Assembly: GCF_025449215.1 (NCBI RefSeq)
Contig: NZ_CP104900.1
Coordinates: forward strand, 4,588,001-4,652,000
DNA: 64,000 nucleotides
Source of the DNA: Shewanella seohaensis
Lineage (GTDB): Bacteria > Pseudomonadota > Gammaproteobacteria > Enterobacterales > Shewanellaceae
Direction of reading: 5' to 3'
Both the position numbers and the translations under genes were made by a program. Positions within the stretch are counted from its first letter, which is position 1. Every line of letters begins with the position of its first letter. The notes below the pieces were generated by a model. It was not told the DNA's origin. It searched no databases and was given only the letters and a program-made list of their open reading frames with translations. Positions 30,703 to 40,085 of the stretch are shown here, in pieces.

Positions 30703-31066
30703 GTCTGAGTACCTTTTAATTAACTATCCCTACGCACGAATAACCAGAAATACCCCGTACAGATGCATAACATCTGAAAAATCAAAAAGCTCACGAGTGT
30801 AAAACAGGCAAAACTGTGTCTAAAAAGGGCTGATGCTGACTCACCGAATGGACAGCTAAAGAGTCAGGTTTATCGAAAACGGCGTGATTATACCCCAGCG
30901 GATAGAGTTCTGGATATCCCCAACTTTACTGTGATTTTTTATCCCATTAAAAATCAATACATTATAAAATTATGGCCCTGCATTACTTTGCCTTATCCAC
31001 ACTGCGAGTGCGAAAATATTACGCCTGTGCCACACTATCGCCCCCAGTCTTTAACTTAGTTAACCC
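30703..31066. other. Divergent intergenic region
   Basis: 364 bases between the MaoC-type gene and cmoM. AT-rich, with divergent promoters expected; no gene or known operator recognised. Confidence 0.4.
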
Positions 31067-31852
31067 GTGCAAGATAAGAATTTCGATAAACTCGCGCAAA
31101 AGTTCGCGAAGAACATTTATGGCACCCCTAAAGGTGAAATCCGTGCCGCCGTGTTATGGCGCGATCTCGCTCCCGCCTTGGCGCAATTGGGCGATAAAAA
31201 ACTGCGGATTTTAGATGCGGGCGGCGGCTTTGGTTATTTCAGCCAAAAGCTGGCACGTCTGGGCCATGAAGTGGTGCTGTGCGATATTTCCGCCGAAATG
31301 CTCGCCCAAGCGAAAGCACAAATCGATGCCAGCGACACGCCATTAGCAATCCGTTTGGTTCACGCACCGATTCAGGACCTCTCCGTCGCCGAACATGGCA
31401 AGTTCGATCTTATCCTCTGCCATGCCGTGGTCGAATGGCTGGCCGATGCAAAAACCACCATGGAAGGCTTGCTGACCATGCTTAAGCCCAATGGGCTGTT
31501 TTCACTGATGTTTTACAATAAAGAAGCGATGCGCTTCCATGCGTTAGTGTCGGGTAATTTCGACTATGTTGCCGCCGATCTTAAGGTGAAGAAGAAGGTG
31601 CGCCTCACGCCCACGCACCCGCTGTATATTCATGATGTTAAACAATGGTTTGCCGAATGGCACATGACCCTGCTGCGCGAATCTGGCGTGCGAGTCATTC
31701 ACGACTATTTGAAAAAACATCAGCCTGCGGATTTTGACTATCAAAAGTTGCTGACGATGGAGCTCGAATATTCCCAACGCGAGCCCTATATTTCGCTCGG
31801 TCGTTATGTGCATTTTCTGGGGCAAAACGCCGCAACCGACACATCCGCATAA
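31067..31852 (+). CDS. cmoM: tRNA uridine-34 carboxymethyl-oxy methyltransferase CmoM
   Basis: SAM-dependent methyltransferase of 261 residues. It methylates the carboxyl of 5-carboxymethoxyuridine at position 34 of certain tRNAs (formerly SmtA). It starts with GTG: the peptide MQDKNFDKLAQKFAKNIYG aligns with the E. coli CmoM N-terminus. The SAM site reads LDAGGGFGYFSQKLA. No other cmo gene is nearby. Confidence 0.92.
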   Translation: MQDKNFDKLAQKFAKNIYGTPKGEIRAAVLWRDLAPALAQLGDKKLRILDAGGGFGYFSQKLARLGHEVVLCDISAEMLAQAKAQIDASDTPLAIRLVHAPIQDLSVAEHGKFDLILCHAVVEWLADAKTTMEGLLTMLKPNGLFSLMFYNKEAMRFHALVSGNFDYVAADLKVKKKVRLTPTHPLYIHDVKQWFAEWHMTLLRESGVRVIHDYLKKHQPADFDYQKLLTMELEYSQREPYISLGRYVHFLGQNAATDTSA

Positions 31853-31860
31853 GCTCTCGA

Positions 31861-31896
31861 AACAATAAAGGACGCTAAGGCGTCCTTTATTGTTTA
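31861..31896 (+). terminator. cmoM terminator
   Basis: A perfect 15-bp stem AACAATAAAGGACGC/GCGTCCTTTATTGTT with a 4-base loop, eight bases after the cmoM stop. Confidence 0.9.
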
Positions 31897-32010
31897 AAAG
31901 CCGTTGATTAGACTCTAGCTCTGCGCACTAAATGTGTTCAACCCTAGTGCGTTCAACCCCAGTGTTTTCAACACCAGAGTGCCAACCCGATCATCCGTCA
32001 CACAGCAATA

Positions 32011-32907
32011 TCAGTCACATTGCTCACGCCAACAGGCGATTACGGTGGCGCCCTTCTTTTTAAGTAACTGCACCACGCTTTTATCACCCACCACATGGCC
32101 GGCGCCTACTACCACGAATAATGGCTCACTGGCGGCTTCTGCGGTCATCAATCTCATCATGCCATCGGCCATGACTTTATTACGCTGCCAGAGAATTTTG
32201 TCCAGCATCAAGGTATCACCCTCACCGCCGAGCTGCTCCTGCATCAAGGCATCTAGCGCAGTTTCATCACCGGAGCGCCACGCCTCAACCAGTGAGAGTA
32301 GTTCGGCATCTGAGGCATTAATGGCTTCGCGCACCATAGACCACTGAGCTTGGCTATCGAAGGAGGCCAGCAATTGGAACTGCGACTCAGCCGTCTCTAA
32401 CTGATACACAGGCTTACCCGCACGGCCAAGCAACTGCATATCGACACCATAGTCGGTGCTAAATCCTAAGCCATTGTAGCGTAGTAAATTAAGTTGAGAT
32501 GCCTGCAACCAAGGCGCAAAGGCTTGAATCGACTGGCATAGACTTGCCTTGTCTTCACAATAGTGGCGCATCACCTCTACCGTTTGTTTGTCTCGGCTCT
32601 GCCAATCGAGCCCCTGTTCATTAGTCGCCATACCATACTTTTGCAATAGGGCGCGGCTGTCGATTTTATTAGTATCGATTTCAACCACTAATCCCTTCGA
32701 TTTGGTAAATGCCGCCTCCACTTGCGCTGGCATAGGATAAAAATCGGCACGGCCAATATGGATTGAACCCAAAAGGTAAGCGGATTTCCCTTGCCATTGC
32801 ACCTGATAAAACGGCGGTTTATCCGTTTGCGCCGCCCAACTCGGCCCACTGGTAAACATTGCGACGCAGCACAGCGCCAGTAATAGTCGCCACCGACTTG
32901 TTGCCAT
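32011..32907 (-). CDS. TraB/GumN family exported protein
   Basis: Protein of 298 residues with a signal peptide (LLLALCCVAMFTSGPSWAA). TraB/GumN features are visible: YLLGSIHIGRADFYPMP (GX2H-like metal motif), VVEIDTN, and a C-terminal VVGAGHVVGDKSVVQLL. Related proteins are thought to be metal-dependent proteases. Periplasmic or membrane anchored. The start has an AAAGGAT site. Confidence 0.85.
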   Translation of the reverse strand: MATSRWRLLLALCCVAMFTSGPSWAAQTDKPPFYQVQWQGKSAYLLGSIHIGRADFYPMPAQVEAAFTKSKGLVVEIDTNKIDSRALLQKYGMATNEQGLDWQSRDKQTVEVMRHYCEDKASLCQSIQAFAPWLQASQLNLLRYNGLGFSTDYGVDMQLLGRAGKPVYQLETAESQFQLLASFDSQAQWSMVREAINASDAELLSLVEAWRSGDETALDALMQEQLGGEGDTLMLDKILWQRNKVMADGMMRLMTAEAASEPLFVVVGAGHVVGDKSVVQLLKKKGATVIACWREQCD

Positions 32908-32955
32908 ATCCTTTGCCCCTTATAATTCCTGCAAATTTTGCAATGAGACGCTGTT

Positions 32956-33264
32956 ATGCCACACACTAAGGTTATAGAGCAACTGAAAGAAAACCTTCAA
33001 ATCGCCTATCGCCAAGCCATAGACGCTGACACTAAGTTAGATGAGTTGAAAAAAGCGGGCCATGGGAAATTCACTAGCATTTTCACAGCCGAACAGGGTT
33101 TTATGGTGTCGAGCAACCGCTTTTTGCCCTATGTACAAGAATTGGTGGACGACCTCACTAAGCTGCAACAACAGAGCAGCCTAGATCCCGTAGCACTGGA
33201 AACCTTAGTGCGCCAACTGGCCACCCTACTCAAAACCTTGCACGCTTTTAAAAAGCAGAGTTAA
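32956..33264 (+). CDS. Small helical protein, possibly PriC-like
   Basis: Protein of 102 residues, all-helical and charged, without signal or membrane segments. The spacing of KFTSIFTAEQGFMVSSNRFLPYVQELVDDL loosely resembles the primosomal protein PriC, but the match is weak. Followed by a strong terminator. It may be a replication-restart helper, but I would call it hypothetical until a profile search is run. Confidence 0.6.
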   Translation: MPHTKVIEQLKENLQIAYRQAIDADTKLDELKKAGHGKFTSIFTAEQGFMVSSNRFLPYVQELVDDLTKLQQQSSLDPVALETLVRQLATLLKTLHAFKKQS

Positions 33265-33270
33265 TTCAAT

Positions 33271-33301
33271 AAACGCTGAAATATCATGTATTTCAGCGTT
33301 T
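33271..33301 (+). terminator. Terminator hairpin
   Basis: A perfect 13-bp stem AAACGCTGAAATA/TATTTCAGCGTTT with a 5-base loop directly after the PriC-like gene. Confidence 0.85.
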
Positions 33302-33339
33302 ACTCTCATTTCCAACCCATGGATTTTCGGCAAACAAAA

Positions 33340-33368
33340 TTGTCATCATTTTGTCATTTCTAAGTCAT
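33340..33368 (+). promoter_or_regulatory. Candidate Pho box with three 11-bp repeats
   Basis: TTGTCAT (33340), TTGTCAT (33351) and AAGTCAT (33362) are spaced exactly 11 bases apart, the PhoB binding geometry. A TAGACT -10-like hexamer follows directly, and the EAL-CBS-GGDEF start is 35 bases further on. Confidence 0.6.
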
Positions 33369-33402
33369 AGACTCCGCAAACATTGTCGTGGGGGCTGAAG
33401 TA

Positions 33403-35154
33403 ATGACGAGTTTAGATCTGGCAAAAGAGCTTGATAAGATAATCGCAAAAGGGGCAATCAGCCCGCTTTTTCAGCCTATTTTCAATATCTTGGAACACAA
33501 GATCCACGGATTTGAAGCCCTGAGCCGTGGGCCAGAGCACAGCCCGCTCTACTCACCCATTCCGCTGTTTAAAACCGCGGAACATCAGGGCAAATTGAGC
33601 GAACTCGAGACCTTATGCCGCCGTATTTCGCTGGAACAATTTAAACTGCGCCAGTTCCAAGGCCGCTTGTTTATCAATATTTCCCCTAAGGCCCTGCTCG
33701 ATCCCACCCATCCTAAGGGCATGACGCTGCAACTGTTACAGCAGCTTGGGATCTCGCCTTCGCAGGTGGTGATTGAGTTATCGGAGCAATATCCCGCCGA
33801 CGATATCGACTTACTGAAATCTTGCCTGAATCACTATCGCAGCCAAGGCTTTATGACCGCTATAGATGACTTGGGTGCGGGCTATTCGGGTTTGCGGCTC
33901 TGGTCTGAGTTATCGCCCGACTATGTGAAAATCGATCGTCATTTTATTCACCAAATCGATTCGACCCCAGTTAAACAAGAATTTGTGCGCTCGATTGTCG
34001 AACTGTGCCAGAGCCTCACCTGCAAAGTGATTGCCGAAGGGATTGAAACCCAAGAAGAACTCGCCGTACTCAAACAGCTAGGCATAGTCTATTGTCAGGG
34101 GTATTTGCTCGGACGCCCCGAAGCGCAGCCAAGCCGCGCAATGAAAGCGACCTTAGTGCCGAATAGTACCCAAGTTCAGCCCAGATACAGCGAATCCGCC
34201 GAAAGCCTCTGCACCAGCGCCATTACTGTGGTACCAACACTTAAGCTTAAGCACTTAAGCGACACCTTTAGCTCTCAACCCGCCTTACAGGCCGTGGTAG
34301 TGGTGCAAGATCAACTGCCGCTAGGGATTATTAGTAGAGCGACTTTGCTGGAGCTTTTTAGCACGCCCTATGGCCGAGCCCTGCATGAAAACCACGCCGT
34401 CAGTGAAGTGATGGACCCGCAAGTGTTGCAGATTGAAGCCAACGAGCCCCTGTCGATTGTGAGTCAATTACTGACCTCGGAGAGCGCCAATACCGTCGCC
34501 CAGCAATTTATCATTCTGCGCCGTGGCAAGTTGCTCGGCATTGGCCACACTAAAGATTTGCTACAGCGGATCACCGAGCACAGGATCAAGATGGCAAGGC
34601 ATGCCAATCCGTTAACCGATTTACCCGGTAATGTGCCAATCCAGGAAGAGCTCAAACGCCTCAGAACCCAACAAAAGCCCTTCTACTTGGCCTATTTTGA
34701 TCTCTGTCAGTTCAAGCCCTATAACGATATTTACGGCTTTTGCCGCGGCGATGAGGTGATCTGCGAGGTCGCAAATCTGTTAGTTAAATACAAGACGGAC
34801 AACTGTTTTATCGGCCATGTCGGTGGCGATGACTTTGTGGTGATCAGCACCTGTGAGCAACTTATCGACCGCTGCCAACGGATATTGACGGATTTTGAAG
34901 CCAATAAGTCGCTCTTTTATAGTGCAGAGCACTGGCAAGCCCAAGAAATGCTTGCCGATGATAGGCAAGGACAAGCCTGTTATCACAAGCTAATCAGCCT
35001 CTGTGTCGGCGTTCTTACCCCCGCCCACACCTATAACTGCAATGAACATAGCCTATCGACCTTGAGTGCCAAGGCAAAAAAACAGGCAAAATCCGCGAGT
35101 AACGGATTTTGCCTGTTAGAAGAACTCAATATGACCCAAGCCCTAAGCGCTTAG
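33403..35154 (+). CDS. EAL-CBS-GGDEF c-di-GMP signalling protein
   Basis: Cytoplasmic protein of 583 residues. An N-terminal EAL phosphodiesterase domain (FEALSRG, DDLGAGYSGL, KIDRHFI, AEGIETQ, QGYLLGRP all present) should degrade c-di-GMP. A pair of CBS domains (about 270-400) may bind adenyl nucleotides. The C-terminal GGDEF-type domain reads GGDDF, lacking the canonical Glu, so it may only sense GTP. The ATG at 33403 is preferred; a GTG at 33388 adds five residues. A candidate Pho box suggests induction on phosphate starvation. Confidence 0.9.
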   Translation: MTSLDLAKELDKIIAKGAISPLFQPIFNILEHKIHGFEALSRGPEHSPLYSPIPLFKTAEHQGKLSELETLCRRISLEQFKLRQFQGRLFINISPKALLDPTHPKGMTLQLLQQLGISPSQVVIELSEQYPADDIDLLKSCLNHYRSQGFMTAIDDLGAGYSGLRLWSELSPDYVKIDRHFIHQIDSTPVKQEFVRSIVELCQSLTCKVIAEGIETQEELAVLKQLGIVYCQGYLLGRPEAQPSRAMKATLVPNSTQVQPRYSESAESLCTSAITVVPTLKLKHLSDTFSSQPALQAVVVVQDQLPLGIISRATLLELFSTPYGRALHENHAVSEVMDPQVLQIEANEPLSIVSQLLTSESANTVAQQFIILRRGKLLGIGHTKDLLQRITEHRIKMARHANPLTDLPGNVPIQEELKRLRTQQKPFYLAYFDLCQFKPYNDIYGFCRGDEVICEVANLLVKYKTDNCFIGHVGGDDFVVISTCEQLIDRCQRILTDFEANKSLFYSAEHWQAQEMLADDRQGQACYHKLISLCVGVLTPAHTYNCNEHSLSTLSAKAKKQAKSASNGFCLLEELNMTQALSA

Positions 35155-35176
35155 GCGAGAGTCGTGACAGATGCGC

Positions 35177-35701
35177 CTAGAGTTTAGGTGCGACGGTTTT
35201 CTTTAACCAATCGCGCAGCATCTCTGTCTCATACATAAATGGCTTGTCAGTGATAGGTTGAATGCCCGTCATAAAGCCCATGTCTGACAGCTTTTCATCC
35301 CCTGTAATGATGACTTTGTCATTCTCAAGCACTTGATAACTAAAGGTCATGCGCGGTGGATAAATCTCTTTAATCACCCGTAAATCATCGGCTGTTGCAC
35401 CAAAGGTTGGGCGCATATCACCGGCTAAGTCGACATCGGTCACCGTCATCTCTAATTTTTGATTCGGTTTTAAAACCTTTGTCGCTTCTTTATTGATATT
35501 GGTGGTTAAGGTATCGAATAAACGCTTTTCATAACGGGACTGAATTTCACCCGATGATTTAATATCACGGAAATCCTTTGGATTTTGCCAAACAATCTTA
35601 ACCACCCCATCTTCTGTCACTGGGTCGGTTTTCGCCTCGTCTGCGGCCCATACAGCACTGCAACTCAACACGCTGGCGAGTAATAAGAACTGAACTTTCA
35701 T
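35177..35701 (-). CDS. DUF3016 exported protein
   Basis: Protein of 174 residues with a signal peptide (VQFLLLASVLSCSAVWAA), matching DUF3016. The function is unknown; family members are small periplasmic or lipoprotein-like proteins of Gammaproteobacteria. Single gene, 22 bases downstream of the convergent EAL gene. Confidence 0.82.
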   Translation of the reverse strand: MKVQFLLLASVLSCSAVWAADEAKTDPVTEDGVVKIVWQNPKDFRDIKSSGEIQSRYEKRLFDTLTTNINKEATKVLKPNQKLEMTVTDVDLAGDMRPTFGATADDLRVIKEIYPPRMTFSYQVLENDKVIITGDEKLSDMGFMTGIQPITDKPFMYETEMLRDWLKKTVAPKL

Positions 35702-35971
35702 ATTTGCCTCCTAGGCCTAGTTGTTTCTGCCATATACCGTACAAAATCTAACCTGAACTTCAGCTTAATGTAAAACAAAATTCAATACAGCATCATAAAC
35801 GTAAGCTTTTGTATAGATTAGTAAATATTTTAGATAATGTCAGGGGAACTCGTATCTTTTTGTATCCAATACCCCATAAGGGATAAAGTTATTAATTTGT
35901 GATCATTTAACGCGCATATTACGCCAAAAAGTATTATCCTTCGCACACTATTTTATGACCACGAATGAAAA

Positions 35972-36280
35972 ATGAAATTCCCCGTTGTACCTGTGTTTGT
36001 GTTAATCCTGTTCACTTGTTTTGCCAGCGCTATTTGGTTTATCTCCTCGGGAGAGAAAGATACACGCCCCGAAACCTGGTCATCTTTTATTTATACTCAT
36101 GGTTATGATTCTGGGAAGTATAAGAAAATGGATAATTTCGACAGCTACGAAGCCTGTCGGGATTATGCCAAAGAGCAATCTTCCTTCTACGATGATGTGC
36201 CTTGGGAATGCGGTTTAAAATGCGGTTTTGATGCCCGTAAACAGGGCTTTCAATGTCAAGAAATGCGAAACGAGCAGTAA
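35972..36280 (+). CDS. Small secreted or anchored Cys-containing protein
   Basis: Protein of 102 residues with an N-terminal hydrophobic helix (VVPVFVLILFTCFASAIWFI) and a soluble domain with four Cys (DSYEACRDYA, PWECGLKCGF, QGFQCQE) that probably form two disulfides in the periplasm. No family recognised. There is no obvious strong ribosome site. Confidence 0.7.
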   Translation: MKFPVVPVFVLILFTCFASAIWFISSGEKDTRPETWSSFIYTHGYDSGKYKKMDNFDSYEACRDYAKEQSSFYDDVPWECGLKCGFDARKQGFQCQEMRNEQ

Positions 36281-36429
36281 GATAGCGGTTCAGCCAAGGT
36301 TCAAGATCCCTCCGGTAAGCTTAATTTTTCAGCAATACCTTTGGTTTTGTTTGTCATGGATGCACGATGAAAGCCAAACGACGATTTAAAAATCGACCGA
36401 ATTCCGGTGATTTTAATTTGGAGTTATCT

Positions 36430-36744
36430 ATGAAACTAACAACCGCAAATCTACAGCAACCTTTAATGGCAAAGTTCGCCTTACTGGCGCTCCTCACCCT
36501 AGGCACACTTATCAGTTTACCTAGCCATGCCGCTACCCTCAGTGCTGCGCAGCAACAAGTAGTAAAGTCTCACTTTGATAAACTGGCTCAGTCACAACAG
36601 CAGGCAGAAGAGCGCATGACTGAGCAGCTCGATCAAGAATTTAGCCGTCAATTAGCGGAGCAAGAGCATCAGCTGATGCGCCAAGCTTGCCCTCGCTATG
36701 GCATGACCTTCGATATTAGCAGCAATGCCTGCTTACGCTCTTAA
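36430..36744 (+). CDS. Small exported coiled-coil protein
   Basis: Protein of 104 residues from the ATG at 36430, which follows GGAG; an in-frame ATG at 36367 has no signal-peptide logic. Signal peptide KFALLALLTLGTLISLPSHA, then a Gln/Glu-rich coiled coil (about 35-85) and a short Cys pair tail (RQACPRYGM, SNACLRS). Function unknown. Confidence 0.7.
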   Translation: MKLTTANLQQPLMAKFALLALLTLGTLISLPSHAATLSAAQQQVVKSHFDKLAQSQQQAEERMTEQLDQEFSRQLAEQEHQLMRQACPRYGMTFDISSNACLRS

Positions 36745-36750
36745 GCCGAA

Positions 36751-37260
36751 TTAAAACGGAAAACGCGCACTAAGCTCAGGATATTGCTGCTTTAAATCTT
36801 TGGGCTTAGTGCTAAATTTTTTACCCACTGGCGTCGCCTTACCCGAAGGCATAAAAGGCAACTCCTTACCCGTTCTGTCTTCAAATAGTTGACCCGCGAT
36901 CAAGTCGTAATCTTCGATAAAAGGATAGGCGTAGCCGTCCTTCTCAGGCCATGCCGTTAACTGCGCCAAAGTGTCAGGATTGGCAATCACCGCCTCGTAA
37001 CGGACCTGCCCAAGTGAGATCAGAAACGCGCGAAATTCAGCAAAAGCATAATCGGAATCACAGCCAGTGATAATATAAGCCGCTCCCCATACCGACCATA
37101 AGTAGCTACGACGCATCTGTTGGCCAAACAATTTATCGAAGGCTTTTAACTCCTCGTCACTCAGCTCTGCCAACTTTTGCTTTAATGCCTGCGCTAAAGA
37201 TTCCTGGGATTGCGCGGGTTCACTGCGGGTCACTAAGTCCCAAAATTCTACTTCTGTCAT
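36751..37260 (-). CDS. DUF4240 domain protein
   Basis: Protein of 169 residues beginning MTEVEFWDLVTRSEP, with the DUF4240 core (FDKLFGQQMRRSYLWSVWGA and YIITGCDSDYAFAEFRAFLI). Members are often near toxin or phage-related genes, but nothing here supports that. Function unknown. Convergent with the small coiled-coil gene, six bases apart. Confidence 0.8.
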   Translation of the reverse strand: MTEVEFWDLVTRSEPAQSQESLAQALKQKLAELSDEELKAFDKLFGQQMRRSYLWSVWGAAYIITGCDSDYAFAEFRAFLISLGQVRYEAVIANPDTLAQLTAWPEKDGYAYPFIEDYDLIAGQLFEDRTGKELPFMPSGKATPVGKKFSTKPKDLKQQYPELSARFPF

Positions 37261-37385
37261 TACTTAACCTAATATGGAATGCCTAAGCAAAGGCGTATTC
37301 TACATGATAATACGGTTATGCTGGACTCAGTTCAGGGCTTTTCCTACACTTGCTCCACTTAAAATCAGCCATAAACGCTAACCCT

Positions 37386-37769
37386 ATGCCTAAACGCCTT
37401 ATTCTACTGATTGCCCTCTACACCCTGTTTGCTGTGGTAGCACTACTACGTGCCGTTACTACCGGTTCGTTCGACCTCTTTAGCTTAGGTGTATTGCCGG
37501 TTTTGTTTGGCATACTCACACAGGCACCTTGGTCTAGCTTAGTGCTGAAAATTTATATTGGATTACAGACCTTAGGCCTTTCGGCACTGGGGATTACCGC
37601 GATTATCGCCTATCAAATTACCCCGCAAGACGTCAAAGTGGTGGTTGAAGGTCACAACATCCCGATGTTGCCCTTAGTCTTAAGCATCATCGCCTTGTTG
37701 TTAGTGCAGTATTGGGTAGCCTTTTCCCGCATCACCCATCATTATTTAACCGCAAAGGTAAAAGCGTAA
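37386..37769 (+). CDS. Four-helix membrane protein
   Basis: Protein of 127 residues from the ATG at 37386; an upstream TTG at 37350 would add 12 residues with no ribosome site. About four hydrophobic segments (LILLIALYTLFAVVALL onward) and a Lys-rich end. No family recognised. Confidence 0.65.
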   Translation: MPKRLILLIALYTLFAVVALLRAVTTGSFDLFSLGVLPVLFGILTQAPWSSLVLKIYIGLQTLGLSALGITAIIAYQITPQDVKVVVEGHNIPMLPLVLSIIALLLVQYWVAFSRITHHYLTAKVKA

Positions 37770-37843
37770 GCTTGTTTATTGCTAAGCCCTTGTTTCTAGC
37801 CTAAGTTAACGGCTCCCTAAAAGACCTGATAAAGCCAGCCACT

Positions 37844-38641
37844 ATGACTCATTTATCGCCTAGCGAACTCTCGATTCTCATTGTTGAGCCATCGGAAACC
37901 CAGCGCCGCATTATCATCAAGCGTTTACAGCAAGAAGGCATTATCAGCATTCAAAATGCCGCAAGTTTGACCCAAGCAAGGGAGTTGATTGCCCGCCACA
38001 AGCCGGATCTCATCGCCAGTGCCATGTATTTTGAAGATGGCACCGCGACCGAGTTTTTAAGCTACCTGCGCACCAACAGCGAATATAAAGACATCCAATT
38101 TATGTTGGTTTCGAGCGAATGTCGCCGCGAGCAATTGGAGATTTTCCGCCAGTCTGGCGTAGTCGCGATACTGCCAAAACCTTTTAATGCCGAACACTTA
38201 GGCAAGACGCTGAATGCGACCATCGATTTGCTCAGCCACGATGAACTCGACCTAAGTCACTTCGATGTGCATGACGTGCGTGTGCTCGTGGTCGATGACA
38301 GCCGCATGGCGCGTAATGTGATTAAACGTACCATTGGCAACCTTGGGATCAAGCAGATCACCGAAGCGGAAGATGGCGCTCAAGCCATTGAGTTAATGCG
38401 TAATAATATGTTTGACCTGATCATTACCGATTACAATATGCCCAGTGTTGATGGCCTAGCACTCACTCAATTTATCCGCAATGAAAGTCAGCAATCCCAT
38501 GTGCCTATCCTCATGGTGTCTTCGGAAGCGAATGATGCTCACCTGAGCAATGTCTCTCAGGCGGGAGTCAATGCCCTGTGCGATAAACCCTTCGAACCCA
38601 AATTGGTGAAGCAGCTCTTATATCAACTGCTCGAAGAATAA
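37844..38641 (+). CDS. Double-receiver response regulator, first receiver degenerate
   Basis: Protein of 265 residues with two receiver domains and no output domain. In the first (about 1-125) the acidic pocket reads LIVEPSE, and the phosphoacceptor Asp is replaced by Ala in DLIASAMYFEDG. The second (about 138-265) is intact (VLVVDDSRM, DLIITDYNMP, and a late DKPFEP Lys). It probably shuttles phosphate or acts by protein binding, as CheY-like adaptors do. Single gene. Confidence 0.88.
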   Translation: MTHLSPSELSILIVEPSETQRRIIIKRLQQEGIISIQNAASLTQARELIARHKPDLIASAMYFEDGTATEFLSYLRTNSEYKDIQFMLVSSECRREQLEIFRQSGVVAILPKPFNAEHLGKTLNATIDLLSHDELDLSHFDVHDVRVLVVDDSRMARNVIKRTIGNLGIKQITEAEDGAQAIELMRNNMFDLIITDYNMPSVDGLALTQFIRNESQQSHVPILMVSSEANDAHLSNVSQAGVNALCDKPFEPKLVKQLLYQLLEE

Positions 38642-38787
38642 AACCTAAGTCACGAATGGGGTAAATATTCTGCATTTTTGTTACTTATAGGACACAAGCC
38701 CGCAGCAAAGGGCTTTCCAATGGCTAAACCTTGTGGCATGTTAGGCACGCTGACTTAATAAATCTACGGAAAGAAGAGACAATAAAG

Positions 38788-39060
38788 ATGAACAAAACTG
38801 AACTTATTGCCAAGATTGCAGAAAATGCCGATATCACTAAAGCTGAAGCAGCACGTGCATTGAAATCTTTCGAAGCAGCTATTACTGAATCAATGAAAAA
38901 CGGTGACAAGATCTCTATCGTTGGATTTGGCTCTTTTGAAACCTCCACTCGCGCAGCTCGTACTGGCCGTAACCCACAGACAGGTAAAGAAATTCAGATC
39001 GCTGAAGCCACTGTGCCTAAGTTTAAAGCGGGTAAAACCTTGCGTGATAGTGTGAACTAA
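38788..39060 (+). CDS. Nucleoid protein HU
   Basis: DNA-bending protein of 90 residues, the exact HU length, with the signature [20 protein letters not shown] and [11 protein letters not shown]. It is closest to the HU-alpha/HU-beta group, but I cannot tell which copy. The start is the ATG at 38788, with AAAGAAGAG upstream; an in-frame ATG at 38731 adds only vector-like residues. Followed by a strong terminator. Confidence 0.95.
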   Translation: MNKTELIAKIAENADITKAEAARALKSFEAAITESMKNGDKISIVGFGSFETSTRAARTGRNPQTGKEIQIAEATVPKFKAGKTLRDSVN

Positions 39061-39081
39061 TTTGCTCGACATTGATTTTAT

Positions 39082-39110
39082 AAAACGCCTCCTCTGTGAG
39101 GCGTTTTTTT
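39082..39110 (+). terminator. HU gene terminator
   Basis: AAAACGCCTC/GAGGCGTTTT stem with a 6-base loop and a run of seven T. Confidence 0.95.
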
Positions 39111-39349
39111 GCCCTCACGAAAGCATGAAAGATGATTTTTTGCACAAACACAGTGCGTCCACCGCTCCATTTTTGAGCATTTTAAAACATTTTATTAACA
39201 CACGTTGTGTAACCAATTGTTTTTAATGATGTTCAAATAATGGCATGTGATTAGCAATTCCCTTATCAGAAAAAACCATGATGCACCAATGTCACCCACT
39301 CTGTGGTGGCATGAGTGAATCGATAAATAAGTCAATCGAGGGGATGAGA

Positions 39350-40042
39350 ATGAGAAAATCACTGTACAGCGTTTTGGCATTATCGACGGGATTGTTATTA
39401 ACGACCAACGCCTTTGCGGCGGTGTCCGGCAATATTGGCGGCACCTCAAACTATCTATGGCGCGGGGTCACTCAAACCAATGATGCGGTCGCCATCCAAG
39501 GAGGCATTGACTATAGCCATGACTCCGGATTCTATGCCGGCACTTGGGCCTCAAATGTCGACTTTGGCGACGATACCAGCTATGAGTTGGATCTCTATGC
39601 AGGCTACGGCGGCAACATCACCGAAGACCTCAGCTACGATATTGGCTACCTCTACTACGCTTACCCCGATGCCGAAGGCAGCATCGATTTTGGTGAACTG
39701 CACGGTGCCATCACCTGGAAATGGTTTGAACTCAGTTATTCCCACGTGATCAACGCCGGTGATGATGTCGCGGCCGAGCCATTAGATAACAAAGATATGA
39801 GTTATCTTGCGGCCACTGCATCTTTCCCACTGACGGATAAACTGAGCCTGTCATTGCACTACGGTTATTCTAGCGGCGATGTGGTCGAATCTTGGTTCGA
39901 TGAGGATAACTACGCAGATTACAACGTCACACTCAGTGCCGATACCAGCATGGGCACTGTCTCATTTATGGTGTCGGATACGGATCTGCAGGGTGATGAT
40001 GCCAAGGTTGTTTTAGGCTATTCCTACGGCTTTGATTTATAA
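39350..40042 (+). CDS. TorF family outer-membrane porin
   Basis: Protein of 230 residues with a signal peptide (SLYSVLALSTGLLLTTNAFAA) and the TorF start VSGNIGGTSNYLWRGVTQT. The barrel is made of alternating strands and ends in GYSYGFDL. TorF-type proteins are putative small porins common in Shewanella and relatives. The start is the ATG at 39350, six bases after GAGGGG. The single gene has its own terminator. Confidence 0.9.
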   Translation: MRKSLYSVLALSTGLLLTTNAFAAVSGNIGGTSNYLWRGVTQTNDAVAIQGGIDYSHDSGFYAGTWASNVDFGDDTSYELDLYAGYGGNITEDLSYDIGYLYYAYPDAEGSIDFGELHGAITWKWFELSYSHVINAGDDVAAEPLDNKDMSYLAATASFPLTDKLSLSLHYGYSSGDVVESWFDEDNYADYNVTLSADTSMGTVSFMVSDTDLQGDDAKVVLGYSYGFDL

Positions 40043-40053
40043 AATTAAACGCT

Positions 40054-40085
40054 AAAAAAACGCCGCGATTATCGCGGCGTTTTTG
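40054..40085. terminator. Bidirectional terminator
   Basis: AAAAACGCCGCGA/TCGCGGCGTTTTT with a 3-base loop, between the convergent TorF and rimK genes. Confidence 0.92.
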
